A stretch of DNA of 7,928 bases from Acidobacteriota bacterium (GTDB taxonomy: Bacteria; Acidobacteriota; Vicinamibacteria; Vicinamibacterales; CAVVIG01), in NCBI GenBank assembly GCA_003222555.1, contig QHWL01000186.1:1-7928 (forward strand), read 5' to 3'. A program made the position numbers and the translations under genes. Below are positions 1 to 6,695 of this stretch, one piece after another. Under the pieces are notes generated by a model, which did no database searches, had not been told where the DNA came from, and saw only the letters and a list, made by a program, of their open reading frames with translations. How positions within the stretch are numbered: the first letter of the stretch is position 1; each line of letters begins with the position of its first letter.

Positions 1-459
1 GAACGCCTGACCCATGGCGCCGGTGAGCGACCGGCCGAACGGCAACTCGTAGTTCGCGGTCACGGCGAAGCGGTGCCTCACGTCGTTGTCCGCGTTAAAC
101 CGCTCGATCTGGCTGATGTCCCAGGGTGACGAGGCGGTCCATTCGTTGTGCGCGAGCGTGTAGTTCGAGTTGAACGAAAATCCGCCGCGATAGCGGCGTT
201 GAACCGTGACCTGCATGGCGTTGTAGTACGAGTTGAACGCGCTCTTCAGCATGTTGATGGTCGTGACGTTGGGCGCGAGCGACGCATAGGCACGCCGCGG
301 TTGCACGGCTCCCGGACCCACTGGCGCCAGGTTGATGTCGGGCCCCGCTCCCCCAGCGCCTTGCGCCACGCGGTCACCTCGTGAGCCGACGTACGCGGCC
401 CCGATCACGTTCCCGCCAAACGCCTTCTCGACCGTCAGATTGTAGACTTGAAGTTCTGG
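1..459 (-). pseudogene. TonB-dependent receptor, C-terminal-side fragment (runs off left edge)
   Basis: This is the third piece of the disrupted receptor gene. The minus-strand frame that includes base 447 is open from about 459 to the window edge. It reads PELQVYNLTVEKAFGG, then GAAYVGSRGDR, SYYNAMQVTVQRRY and NADNDVRHRFAVTANYELPF. These are the beta-barrel strands and turns typical of Oar-like receptors, in which a 'YVGS..' strand and a 'DVRHRF..' strand precede the last part of the barrel. The middle fragment ends at a stop at 435 in another frame, so this piece has no start of its own and is translated only if the frame is restored. The remaining barrel and the C-terminus lie outside the window. 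I am confident of the family and unsure whether the break is real or an assembly fault. Confidence 0.75.
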
Positions 460-2216
460 TCGACGGCAATGACCGCGCCGCTCGGGTTCAGATAGTCGGT
501 CGCGATGGGCGTCGGCAGCCCGTTCGCCAGGAAGACCGACGGGGGTCCCCCGGTGGTGCCGTTGCTGATCACCGGTCCGTACGCCGCGATGAATGGCGCG
601 TTTTTCATGAATGATGTGGACTGCATATTGCCCGGGAAATACGCGAGACCGTAGGCGCCGCGGAACACCACCGAGTTCGGCAGCGTCGCCGAAAAGCCGA
701 GACGCGGCGCCAGGTCCCCGTAGTCGGTGTTCACGCCCGCCGATCGCGAGACGCCGTCGCGACCCGCGACGATAATCTTGGCGGTCGCGGGATCGAAGTT
801 CGACATCTGATTGTCGGCTTCGGTGAAGGGCGTGAAGACGTCGTACCGCACGCCCAGATTCACCGTCAGCCACGACGTCGCGCGCCAGTCGTCTTGAACG
901 AACAGGTTGGGCTCGTTGGTGTGGTAGTGCGGATAGATCAGCGAGTGCGAGCGCACGACCTGGGAAGGGTACCCCAGCAGAAAGGAGGCGATCGAGTTGC
1001 CGCCCGAGCCCGCGCCGTTGTCGGTAAGCTGGGTATTGAACGTGAAGTTCCCGACCGGCGATGCGCTCTGGAAGACGGTGAACTGGCGCGCGATGTAGCC
1101 GGCCCCGAACTTGACGTTGTGCGATCCCCGCGTCTTCGTCACCGAAGCGTTGGTCTGCCAGACGTTGTCGACTTGAATCAGCGGAATAAAGGTCGAATCG
1201 CCGAGGCTGGAATAGCCGGTCAGCGTCATCAAGGCGAGTCCGCCGGTGACCGCGTCAAAATTGACGCCCGGAATGCCGAACGTGTTGCTCAGGTTGGAGC
1301 CGTAGTTCAGCGGCAGCGATTCGATGTCGGCCCTCATGTACCCGCCCCGCACTTCCGAAATCAGCGTTGGACTGAGCACACGCACAAAGTTGATCTGCGC
1401 GTTGTGCGCCGTGGTGTTGTTAGGGCCAGGGAACCCGGGCCCACCGCTGCAGCCCGGGTTAATCCCGTCGGCCGTCGGGGGGCAGGCCGAGGGCGTGAAC
1501 GTGGCGACGTTGTTGTACGAGTAGCGCACGAACATCTGGTTGGCGGGGTTGAACCGATGGTCGACCCGGAAGTCCGCAGTTTGGCTGTTCTGCGTGCGGA
1601 GCGTCTGGCTCGCGAAGTTGTTCGCGAGCCCGCCGTTCGTGTTCGGCGGCAACAGCGCGAGGTAGCGTAGCGCGATCGGATTGAACCGACTCACCGGAAT
1701 CTGGTTGCCCGGGAACGGCGTTCGAGTCAACGGGTCATAGATCGGCACTGACAGGTCCGAGAAGTCGCCGGTGCGCATCTTCGCCGCCGGAAGGGTGATC
1801 CGGTTCACCACCCCCTGTTGTTGCCGGAAGCCCTCGACATCCGCAAAGAAGAAGGTGCGATTGGTGCGGAGCGGCCCGCCGAGACTGCCGCCGAACTGGT
1901 TCTGGTTGAGCAGCGGCTTGGTCGTGGCGAAAAAGTCTTTCGAGTCGAACCGGTCGTTCCGCCAGAACTCGAACGCCGAACCGCGGAAGTCGTTCGTGCC
2001 CGACTTCGTGATGATGTTCACCACACCGCCTGCGGTACGGCCGACTTCTGCCGAGTAGTTGCTCGTCTGCACGCTCAATTCGGCGATGGCGTCGATGGAG
2101 GGCTTCACCACGATCGTGCCGATCGCCCGCTCGTTGTTGTCCATCCCGTCGATGAGCTGGTTGTTCTGATTGTCGCCCGCGCCGTTGATCGAGATCGCCG
2201 AGGTCTGCCGGCCTCG
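435..2216 (-). pseudogene. TonB-dependent receptor, middle fragment (plug end and barrel)
   Basis: This is the largest piece of the Oar-like outer-membrane receptor, about 590 codons with no internal stop. It begins RGRQTSAISINGAGDNQNN, followed by QLIDGMDNNE. It then has the conserved plug end: VKPSIDAIAELSVQTSNYSA, GRTAGGVVNIITKSGTN and FRGSAFEFWRND. The barrel follows (GGSLGGPL, RTFFFADVEGFR, FVQDDWRATSWLTVNLGVRY, LAPRLGFSATLPNS). It stops at a TGA at 435-437 after VDQNFKSTI, far short of a full barrel. An ATG at 2144 lies inside the plug (GMDNNE) and is not a credible start. The piece is in a different frame from both the N-terminal and C-terminal pieces. Receptors of this type bind a nutrient, often a glycan, at the cell surface and pass it to the periplasm using TonB energy. 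The ligand cannot be read from the sequence. Confidence 0.85.
445..459 (-). other. Second frame break in the receptor gene
   Basis: On the minus strand the string CCAGAACTTCAAGTC reads QNFKS in the middle-fragment frame and PELQV in the C-terminal frame. Both readings fit the local barrel sequence (VDQNFKS before, VYNLTVEK after). The frame must step back by one base here, so the sequence lacks 1 base modulo 3. A simple inference is that the intact gene had two near-tandem copies of this string about 16 bp apart and that one was lost. An insertion of two bases would also give the same frame, but would not explain why both readings look native. Confidence 0.6.
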
Positions 2217-2229
2217 CGAGGGAGTTCGG
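2212..2229 (-). other. First frame break in the receptor gene
   Basis: The minus-strand string CCGAACTCCCTCGCGAGG reads PNSLAR in the N-terminal frame and RTPSRG in the middle-fragment frame. The first joins naturally to the upstream IPGANEGM and the second to the downstream RQTSAISING. The frame advances by one base, which equals a loss of 2 modulo 3. Related receptors usually have several more residues between the 'NSLA'-like and 'RRQTSA'-like stretches, so a short piece seems to be missing. Loss of one of two near-tandem copies (17, 20 or 23 bp apart) would explain both facts. The site also contains a perfect 10-bp palindrome, CCTCGCGAGG, at 2212-2221. Confidence 0.6.
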
Positions 2230-2727
2230 CATCCCTTCGTTCGCGCCGGGGATCGCCTGCACGAGACGCACGAAGTTGCGCCCGTTGACCGGCAGATCCG
2301 ACACGTTCTTCAAGTTGATGAGCGTGCCGACGGTGGAGCTGTCCGTCTGCACCAGCGGGGCCTCTGCAGTCACGGTGATGCTTTCCGCCACGGTGCCTAC
2401 CTGCAGCTTCGCGTCCACGCGAGCGCGATCGCCGGCCGACAGCGTAACGCGAGAATTGTGCGCGCCGAACCCCTGCAGCTCGATCTTGACGGTGTAGGTC
2501 CCGATGGGCAGCAGAGTGAACACGTAGTCGCCCGAGCCACTCGTCGGGGCAGTACGGACGTCGTGCGTCCCCACGTTCTCAATCGTGACGGTCGCACCGG
2601 GAAGGATGCCGCCGCTGACGTCGGTGACACGCCCGACGATGTCGGCCGTGGTGAGTTGCGCGGCCGCCGTGACTGGCAGCGCAAGGCAGAGCGCACTCAA
2701 ACAGACATGCCATCGAGTTGGGTGCAT
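2215..2727 (-). pseudogene. TonB-dependent receptor, N-terminal fragment (signal peptide, carboxypeptidase-like domain, plug start)
   Basis: This is the beginning of the Oar-like receptor. The ATG at 2727 is chosen over an in-frame ATG at 2745 because GAAGGAGA lies 5 bases upstream and the protein then starts directly with a Sec signal peptide (MHPTRWHVCLSALCLALPVT, then AAAQ, residues 1-24). Residues about 27-110 form a carboxypeptidase-regulatory-like beta domain (IVGRVTDVSGGILPGATVTI, TYTVKIELQGF). This is the N-terminal extension found in Oar-type receptors of Acidobacteria and other groups. From about residue 115 the plug starts (ESITVTAEAPLVQTDSSTVG, DLPVNGRNFVRLVQAIPGA). The frame leaves the family sequence after residue 171 (NSLA); beyond it the same frame is a meaningless Arg-rich stretch. 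Expression is likely controlled by the promoter and operator at 2782-2825. Confidence 0.85.
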
Positions 2728-2732
2728 CCGAT

Positions 2733-2740
2733 TCTCCTTC
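2733..2740 (-). promoter_or_regulatory. Ribosome binding site of the receptor gene
   Basis: GAAGGAGA on the minus strand, 5 bases before the ATG at 2727. It decides this start over the in-frame ATG at 2745, which lies upstream of the motif. The isomerase gene has the same octamer at nearly the same spacing. Confidence 0.75.
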
Positions 2741-2781
2741 CACACGACATGCCGGCCACCAGAACCGCTTGCGATCCAATA

Positions 2782-2795
2782 TGTAATCGATTGCA
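2782..2795. promoter_or_regulatory. LacI-family operator candidate, copy 1 (receptor)
   Basis: TGTAATCGATTGCA is a 14-bp near-perfect palindrome: only one symmetric pair departs from TGNAATCGATTNCA. It has a central CpG, where LacI-family proteins insert a hinge-helix leucine. Two more copies with one or two changes lie at 4380-4393 and 6652-6665. On the minus strand it begins one base after the receptor's -10 box, so a bound protein would cover the transcription start. Assignment to the local regulator is an inference from proximity and motif type. Confidence 0.75.
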
Positions 2796-2796
2796 G

Positions 2797-2825
2797 ATCC
2801 TAAGGAGCGGGAATGAGGCTGTCAA
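2797..2825 (-). promoter_or_regulatory. Sigma70-like promoter of the receptor gene
   Basis: On the minus strand a consensus -35 TTGACA (2820-2825) is followed after exactly 17 bp by TAGGAT (2797-2802, 4 of 6 matches to TATAAT). The predicted transcript starts near 2790, inside the operator, giving a leader of about 60 bases. The same layout recurs at the isomerase gene. Confidence 0.7.
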
Positions 2826-2941
2826 GTGGTTTTCGAACGAATTGGTCGATCGGATAAGCGCGATCCAAGGTGTCGAATCCGCCACGCTACTGCGGGTCCG
2901 CGGCGTCTCGGGAGCGCCCCGTCGCAGGTTCGGCTGGATGC

Positions 2942-2969
2942 ACCCCGGCTCAGGGACGGGAGCCGGGGC
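2942..2969 (-). terminator. GC-rich hairpin downstream of the MFS gene
   Basis: CCCCGGCT (2943-2950) and AGCCGGGG (2961-2968) form a perfect inverted repeat. One further C-G pair gives a 9-bp stem with an 8-base loop, about 45 bases past the transporter stop. No T-run follows on either strand, so it may end or stabilise the transporter mRNA but is not a textbook intrinsic terminator. A smaller palindrome, GCTTCTCAGAAGC (2983-2995), lies between it and the gene. The rest of the 2826-3010 gap shows no gene, RNA or further operator that I can support. Confidence 0.45.
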
Positions 2970-3010
2970 TGCTTGACGTTGGGCTTCTCAGAAGCGACCG
3001 CCAGGTGCTG

Positions 3011-4351
3011 TCAGCTCGTACCCTTCGCAGAAAGTCGCTCGGCACGAAAGCCGCCACGGGATCGGTCGTACACCCAGATGGCGCCAAACACAATGATCAG
3101 AATGGCCGGGACGAGCGCGACGGCGCGAAACGACGTCTGTGCGGCGATTCCTAACGCGCGTTCCAGTTCGGGACCGGCGGGAAGTGCCTTGAACGCTTCA
3201 TCGCCGCCTGCCACCTCGATCTTCTTGTTGTCGTAAATGGCTCCCATGATCGGAAGCACGAACTGAATCGACAGAGTACCAGCCGTTCCCATCAGCCCCA
3301 TCAGTAACGCGCCCCCGCGGGGGAACCGCTCCGACGCGGTCGCCAGCATCGTCGGCCACATGTAGCAAACCCCAGTCCCCCAGACGGTCGCGGCGAGCAG
3401 TCCCGTCGCCGGAGAATCCGCCATGCTGAGCAGCAGCAGTCCCAGGGACGCCATGACGCACGAAATCCAGAGCAAGCCGATGGATGACAACTTGTGCACC
3501 AACGGTCCGGCAAAGTGCCGCATCACGAACATGAGGGCGCTCACATACACGAGCAGCAAGATGCCCGGCATATGTACCGTGCGGCTCAGGGCGAAGTCGA
3601 CCCATTGTCCAGGCGCGAGCTCCGTCGCGGCCGTCAGGAACATGGAGCAGAAGAGCACCAGGAACAGTGGGTTCAGCAGCTCGCGGAACATCTCGCCCAT
3701 CGACACGCCGGCGGCAGCGCGCTCGGTCGGCGGAAATCGGACGCCGATGGAGAGGGCCACAACCGCAAGGGCTGGGAGAACGACGACGAACAGCTTCGCC
3801 TGCCACTCCATACCCATACCCGACATCACCACGCCCAGGAGGCCGCCGATCACCAAGCCGCCAGGCCACCAGGCGTGAAGCGTGTTCAACATGCCGGTTT
3901 TTTCATCTGGGTAGAGCGCCGCGATCAGCGGATTGACGACGGTCTCCACGAGACCCCAGCCCACGCCAGTGATGAGCGCGCCCACCCACATCACGTTGTA
4001 GACACCGGCACCGCTGGATAGTGAACCGGCGAATATCATGGTCAATGCCCCCATGCTGAAGCAGATACCGGAGAGTGGCAGTAACAGCCCCATCCCGATA
4101 TAGTCGAGCAGCGGACTGCCGATCGCGATAGTCAGAGCGAAGCCCAAAAACGGCAGACCGAGAACGCTGGCGATCATTCCGGCCGAATGCGCCTTGTCGA
4201 TCGGATCGAAGAAGACTCGCTGCAGGTCGCTCGCCGTGTTCGCTCGAAGGGACGCTCCGATTCCTGCCATCGTCAGCGCCAGGCTGCTGACCATGAACAG
4301 TCGGATCTTGGGATAGATCACTCGATCGGCCGTACCCGCAACGCGGCTCAT
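3011..4351 (-). CDS. MFS sugar transporter, FucP-like (FHS-type)
   Basis: This is a 446-residue inner-membrane major facilitator with about 12 hydrophobic segments, the usual length for the superfamily. The stretch from about residue 137 to 173 (ETVVNPLIAALYPDEKTG, MLNTLHAWWPGGLVIGGLLG) resembles fucose:H+ symporter-type carriers, where an 'NPL..ALYP....LN.LHA.WP.G' block is characteristic. A long polar linker (residues about 205-225, with PPTERAAAG) separates the N and C halves. The short end (YDRSRGGFRAERLSAKGTS) is likely cytoplasmic. The ATG at 4351 is chosen because AGGA lies 9 bases upstream (CCAGGAAGCTGC). The gene diverges from the LacI-family regulator and has its own promoter and operator copy. 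It probably imports the mono- or oligosaccharide released by receptor uptake, using an ion gradient. The exact substrate is unknown; an assignment to fucose would be unsupported. Confidence 0.88.
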   Translation of the reverse strand: MSRVAGTADRVIYPKIRLFMVSSLALTMAGIGASLRANTASDLQRVFFDPIDKAHSAGMIASVLGLPFLGFALTIAIGSPLLDYIGMGLLLPLSGICFSMGALTMIFAGSLSSGAGVYNVMWVGALITGVGWGLVETVVNPLIAALYPDEKTGMLNTLHAWWPGGLVIGGLLGVVMSGMGMEWQAKLFVVVLPALAVVALSIGVRFPPTERAAAGVSMGEMFRELLNPLFLVLFCSMFLTAATELAPGQWVDFALSRTVHMPGILLLVYVSALMFVMRHFAGPLVHKLSSIGLLWISCVMASLGLLLLSMADSPATGLLAATVWGTGVCYMWPTMLATASERFPRGGALLMGLMGTAGTLSIQFVLPIMGAIYDNKKIEVAGGDEAFKALPAGPELERALGIAAQTSFRAVALVPAILIIVFGAIWVYDRSRGGFRAERLSAKGTS

Positions 4352-4379
4352 GCAGCTTCCTGGAGGTTTGTCAGGGCTA

Positions 4380-4393
4380 TGTAATCGGTTGTA
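4380..4393. promoter_or_regulatory. LacI-family operator candidate, copy 2 (MFS transporter)
   Basis: TGTAATCGGTTGTA is the most diverged of the three copies, differing from copy 3 only at the penultimate base (T for C). It ends 29 bases before the transporter ATG, much closer to the gene than copies 1 and 3 (about 55-60 bases). It would sit just downstream of the predicted transcript start of the MFS gene. It is about 110 bases upstream of the predicted start of the regulator's transcript, so its effect on the regulator itself is doubtful. Confidence 0.7.
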
Positions 4394-4402
4394 TTTGTGG
4401 CG

Positions 4403-4433
4403 ATTATGAGGCCGTCCATCTGGCTGCTGTCAA
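4403..4433 (-). promoter_or_regulatory. Probable promoter of the MFS gene
   Basis: The minus strand has a consensus TTGACA (4428-4433) and a good -10, CATAAT (4403-4408, 5 of 6). The spacer is 19 bp, longer than the preferred 17, so the promoter may be weak or need help. Shifting the -10 by one or two bases (TCATAA or CTCATA) gives better spacing but worse hexamers. The transcript would start near 4396, directly before the operator. Confidence 0.5.
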
Positions 4434-4468
4434 GGGCGGCAGCGCGTCGGCGCGCGACAGCGAACGGA

Positions 4469-4497
4469 ATGACCGTCGTGATTGGGCGGGTTATGAT
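4469..4497 (+). promoter_or_regulatory. Probable promoter of the LacI-family gene
   Basis: The plus strand has ATGACC (4469-4474, 4 of 6) and, after 17 bp, TATGAT (4492-4497, 5 of 6). The transcript would begin near 4504, leaving a leader of about 21 bases before the GTG at 4526. This is one reason to prefer that start over upstream ATGs. No operator copy overlaps it. Confidence 0.45.
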
Positions 4498-4525
4498 GGA
4501 CTCTCGGGATTGGTCCGAATTATAC

Positions 4526-5551
4526 GTGTCTAACATTTACGAAGTCGCGAAGCGGGTTGGGGTGTCGACGGCGACTGTTTCCCGGGTTCTCAGTCAGCCG
4601 AACGTGGTCGCCCCGGCCACGCGCCGAAAAGTCTTGGAGGCGATCGAGCGCCTCGGCTACGAACCGAATTCGACGGCGCAGAACCTGCGCACCCTCCGGA
4701 CCGCCAAACTCCTGGTCACCGTTCCGGACATCTCCAATCCGTTCTTCTCGCTGATTCTCCAGGGCATCGAGGACGCGGCACAGCGAGAAGGCTATTCCGT
4801 GCTCGTGGGCGACACCCAGCACGACCCGAAGCGCGAAGAGCGGTACGCGCTCATGCTCAAGCGCAAGGAGGCGGACGGCCTGATTTTTCTGGGCCATCGC
4901 TTGCCGAAGGAAGCGGCCACACTGATTCAGGCGATGGCGCCGCGGTGCGCTCCGGTCGTCAACGGCTGCGAGTTCAGCCCGACGTTGGGCATCCCCAGCG
5001 TCCACATCGACAATGCCAAGGCGGCCCGTGAGGCGATGGACCACCTCTACGGCCTCGGACACCGGCGCATCGGGATCGTGACCGGCCCGCTGGTGAGCCC
5101 GCTCAGCCGCGATCGCCTGAGCGGCGCCACCGCGCGTGCGAAAGAACAGAAGGCCACGCGTGATTTCGTCGTCATGCACGGCGACTTCTCGATTGAATCG
5201 GGCGCGGCGGCCGCCGAGCGGCTGCTGGGACGAACCGAGCGCCCGACGGCCATCTTTTGCTTCAACGACGAGATGGCGATGGGCGTCATCGAAGTGGCAC
5301 ACCGCCTCGGCGTTCGAGTGCCGGATCAGCTATCGGTGGTCGGGTTCGACGATATCCGCTTCGCGCGCCATATGGCGCCGCCGTTGACGACGATCGCGCA
5401 ACCGATGCGGCAGATCGGGGAAGGGACCGTGCGGCTGTTGCTCGGCATTCTGTCAGGCGGCGGAGATGCGGACACGCCGGAGTCGGTGACGCTGCCGCAC
5501 AAGCTCGTCGTGCGTGCCAGCACCGCCCCTCCGCCCAGGCGATCGAAATAG
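4526..5551 (+). CDS. LacI/GalR-family transcriptional regulator
   Basis: This is a 341-residue DNA-binding repressor of normal family length. Residues 3-22 are the helix-turn-helix (NIYEVAKRVGVSTATVSRVL). The recognition-helix start STATVSR resembles that of CytR-type members. The hinge follows (RLGYEPNSTAQNLR, residues 42-55), with the leucine that normally inserts into the operator's central CpG. The sugar-binding core has DISNPFFSLILQGIEDAA (68-85), GPLVSPLSRDRLSG (187-200), TAIFCFNDEMAMG (241-253) and SVVGFDDIRFA (270-280). GTG 4526 is chosen because family members start one to four residues before 'IYEVA'. No clear ribosome site precedes it. ATG 4496 or 4493 would add 10-11 residues, and the longest open frame from 4397 begins inside the control region and is unlikely. 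It probably represses the receptor, transporter and isomerase genes and is released by a sugar or sugar phosphate of this pathway. Confidence 0.9.
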   Translation: MSNIYEVAKRVGVSTATVSRVLSQPNVVAPATRRKVLEAIERLGYEPNSTAQNLRTLRTAKLLVTVPDISNPFFSLILQGIEDAAQREGYSVLVGDTQHDPKREERYALMLKRKEADGLIFLGHRLPKEAATLIQAMAPRCAPVVNGCEFSPTLGIPSVHIDNAKAAREAMDHLYGLGHRRIGIVTGPLVSPLSRDRLSGATARAKEQKATRDFVVMHGDFSIESGAAAAERLLGRTERPTAIFCFNDEMAMGVIEVAHRLGVRVPDQLSVVGFDDIRFARHMAPPLTTIAQPMRQIGEGTVRLLLGILSGGGDADTPESVTLPHKLVVRASTAPPPRRSK

Positions 5552-5563
5552 ACCGCCCGATCT

Positions 5564-5607
5564 GGCGATGGCGTGTGGGCTCGAACGCTTCGCTCGATGC
5601 CATCGTC
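5564..5607. terminator. Inverted repeat in the convergent gap, possible two-way terminator
   Basis: CGATGGC (5566-5572) pairs with GCCATCG (5599-5605). One G-T and one further G-C pair outside give a 9-bp stem around a 26-base interior. The interior can form its own small hairpin (CGAA/TTCG). It lies between the regulator's stop at 5551 and the isomerase's stop at 5620, where a shared terminator is expected. There is no T-run on either side, so the call rests on position and pairing only. Confidence 0.35.
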
Positions 5608-5619
5608 GCAGAGCGCCGC

Positions 5620-6591
5620 TTACGCGAGTGCGGCCTTGCAGTACTGCAGGCACTTGGCGACTTCCTTCACGGCGTCGGATCCTTCCGGCACGTCGTACTC
5701 GAGTTCGATCGTCGCCGGCATTGTCCACTTGTTCTTCTTGACCGTTTGAAGGATTTCCTTGAGCGGCGTGTCGCCGGTGCCCCACGCCAGGTTCTTCGCA
5801 CCATGCTCGGGCGTCGTCCGATCCTTCAGGTGGAAGCTCGCGATTCGGTCGTGGAATTTCTTCAGAAACTGAATCGTGCTCCCGCCGACGTTGCCGCCGG
5901 CAACATAGTGGCCCAAGTCGACGTTCGCCATGTTCGCCTTCGACACGGCAAACGCCTGGTCGAACGCGGTCATGCTGCCCTGCGTGTGGGTATGATACGC
6001 CGCGTAGATTTTGTGCTTCTCTGCGAACGCGGCGATGCGCTTCAGCTGCGCGACATCGTCGGTGAGTTCCAGCGTCGTGTGCGTGCAGCCGAGCGCCTCG
6101 GCCGCGTTGAACACGTACGCGAATTCCTCGTCCGACATGTTCGGATTCAGGCACTTCCACGCGAAAATCTTCACGCCGGCGTCGTTGTACATTTTGCGCA
6201 GCGCCTTGTACTTGTCCATCGAGCCGGACAGCCGCCATTTCTTCAGCTGTCCTGCGGCCGCACGCTGCGCGGCCTGCTGCTCGGGCGTCTGCTGGCCACG
6301 TCCGCCGCCGCGTCCAGTTGCCGGGGCGCCGGCGTAGCTCTCCGCGGGGCCGTTCATGAGCTCAATCGCATTGATGCCGGAGTCGACGATGTATTTCAGT
6401 GTGGCTTCCGCGCTCTGATCGGGCATGCTGCGGTAGCTGTACGTAATGGTGCCGATTTGGACGCCGTTGATCAGCGAACTGGGCCGCTCGGCTGCCAACA
6501 GCACGGAGCTGGCGAGGGACCTCTCGAGCAGCGCGGCGGCCGGCATGCTGGCCAGCGCCAGCTTTGCGAAGTCACGTCGTGTGTACTCCAT
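5620..6591 (-). CDS. Tat-exported sugar phosphate isomerase/epimerase-like TIM-barrel protein
   Basis: This is a 323-residue protein of the xylose-isomerase-like (AP endonuclease 2) TIM-barrel superfamily. The N-terminus MEYTRRDFAKLALASMPAAA carries a twin-arginine motif (TRRDFAK, residues 4-10) and a hydrophobic stretch, so export folded to the periplasm is likely. Candidate metal and catalytic residues are E175 (TTLELTDD), H200 and H202 (YHTHTQG), D225 and H228 (NVDLGHY), H254 (SFHLKDR) and E296 or E298 (TIELEYD). These match the usual Glu/His/Asp/His/Glu pattern of the superfamily. Residues 88-115 are an Ala/Gly/Arg/Gln-rich insert. The ATG at 6591 follows GAAGGAGA by 4 bases; an in-frame ATG at 6648 is upstream of the ribosome site and next to the operator, so it is rejected. 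The gene has its own promoter and operator. It probably isomerises or epimerises a (keto) sugar; the substrate is unknown. Confidence 0.85.
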   Translation of the reverse strand: MEYTRRDFAKLALASMPAAALLERSLASSVLLAAERPSSLINGVQIGTITYSYRSMPDQSAEATLKYIVDSGINAIELMNGPAESYAGAPATGRGGGRGQQTPEQQAAQRAAAGQLKKWRLSGSMDKYKALRKMYNDAGVKIFAWKCLNPNMSDEEFAYVFNAAEALGCTHTTLELTDDVAQLKRIAAFAEKHKIYAAYHTHTQGSMTAFDQAFAVSKANMANVDLGHYVAGGNVGGSTIQFLKKFHDRIASFHLKDRTTPEHGAKNLAWGTGDTPLKEILQTVKKNKWTMPATIELEYDVPEGSDAVKEVAKCLQYCKAALA

Positions 6592-6595
6592 ACAA

Positions 6596-6603
6596 TCTCC
6601 TTC
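6596..6603 (-). promoter_or_regulatory. Ribosome binding site of the isomerase gene
   Basis: GAAGGAGA on the minus strand, 4 bases before the ATG at 6591. It excludes the longer start at 6648 and places the Tat motif at residues 4-10, as expected. Confidence 0.75.
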
Positions 6604-6651
6604 AGGAAATCGCGTCGCCTGCCTTCGCGCCGCGTCGCAAGCTTTCAACGA

Positions 6652-6665
6652 TGTAATCGGTTGCA
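6652..6665. promoter_or_regulatory. LacI-family operator candidate, copy 3 (isomerase)
   Basis: TGTAATCGGTTGCA differs from copy 1 by one base (G for A beside the central CpG). The match continues outside the 14-mer: ATGTAATCGRTTGCAGAT is shared by copies 1 and 3 over 18 bases. It lies one base downstream of the isomerase -10 box on the minus strand and about 60 bases before the start codon. Confidence 0.75.
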
Positions 6666-6666
6666 G

Positions 6667-6695
6667 ATACTACCAGCGCTCGCCCGCACGGGCAA
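6667..6695 (-). promoter_or_regulatory. Sigma70-like promoter of the isomerase gene
   Basis: The minus strand has TTGCCC (6690-6695, 4 of 6) and, after exactly 17 bp, TAGTAT (6667-6672, 4 of 6). The -10 and operator read TAGTATC then TGCAACC, against TAGGATC then TGCAATC at the receptor gene, so the two control regions have the same geometry. The weaker -35 suggests lower output than the receptor promoter. The -35 and spacer lie within a hairpin-forming stretch. Confidence 0.6.

Noticed and set aside
894..1670. Long plus-strand open frame of 258 codons opposite the receptor
   Set aside because: It is an Arg/Val-rich mirror of the receptor's coding strand, with no ribosome site or recognisable domain. 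High-GC genes often leave such open frames on the other strand.
2860..2880. GCGATCCAAGGTGTCGAATC resembles the region just left of operator 1 (GCGATCCAATATGTAATC)
   Set aside because: Only nine bases match exactly and the operator core is not preserved. It could be a decayed duplicate, but chance is as likely.
2912..2945. GCAGGTTCGGCTGG, looking like the T-arm of a tRNA
   Set aside because: There is no acceptor stem, anticodon arm or D-arm around it on either strand, so there is no tRNA.
4397..4525. N-terminal extension of the regulator starting at the ATG at 4397
   Set aside because: The added 43 residues are Arg/Ala-rich, precede the normal LacI-family start, and would overlap the transporter's promoter and the predicted regulator promoter.
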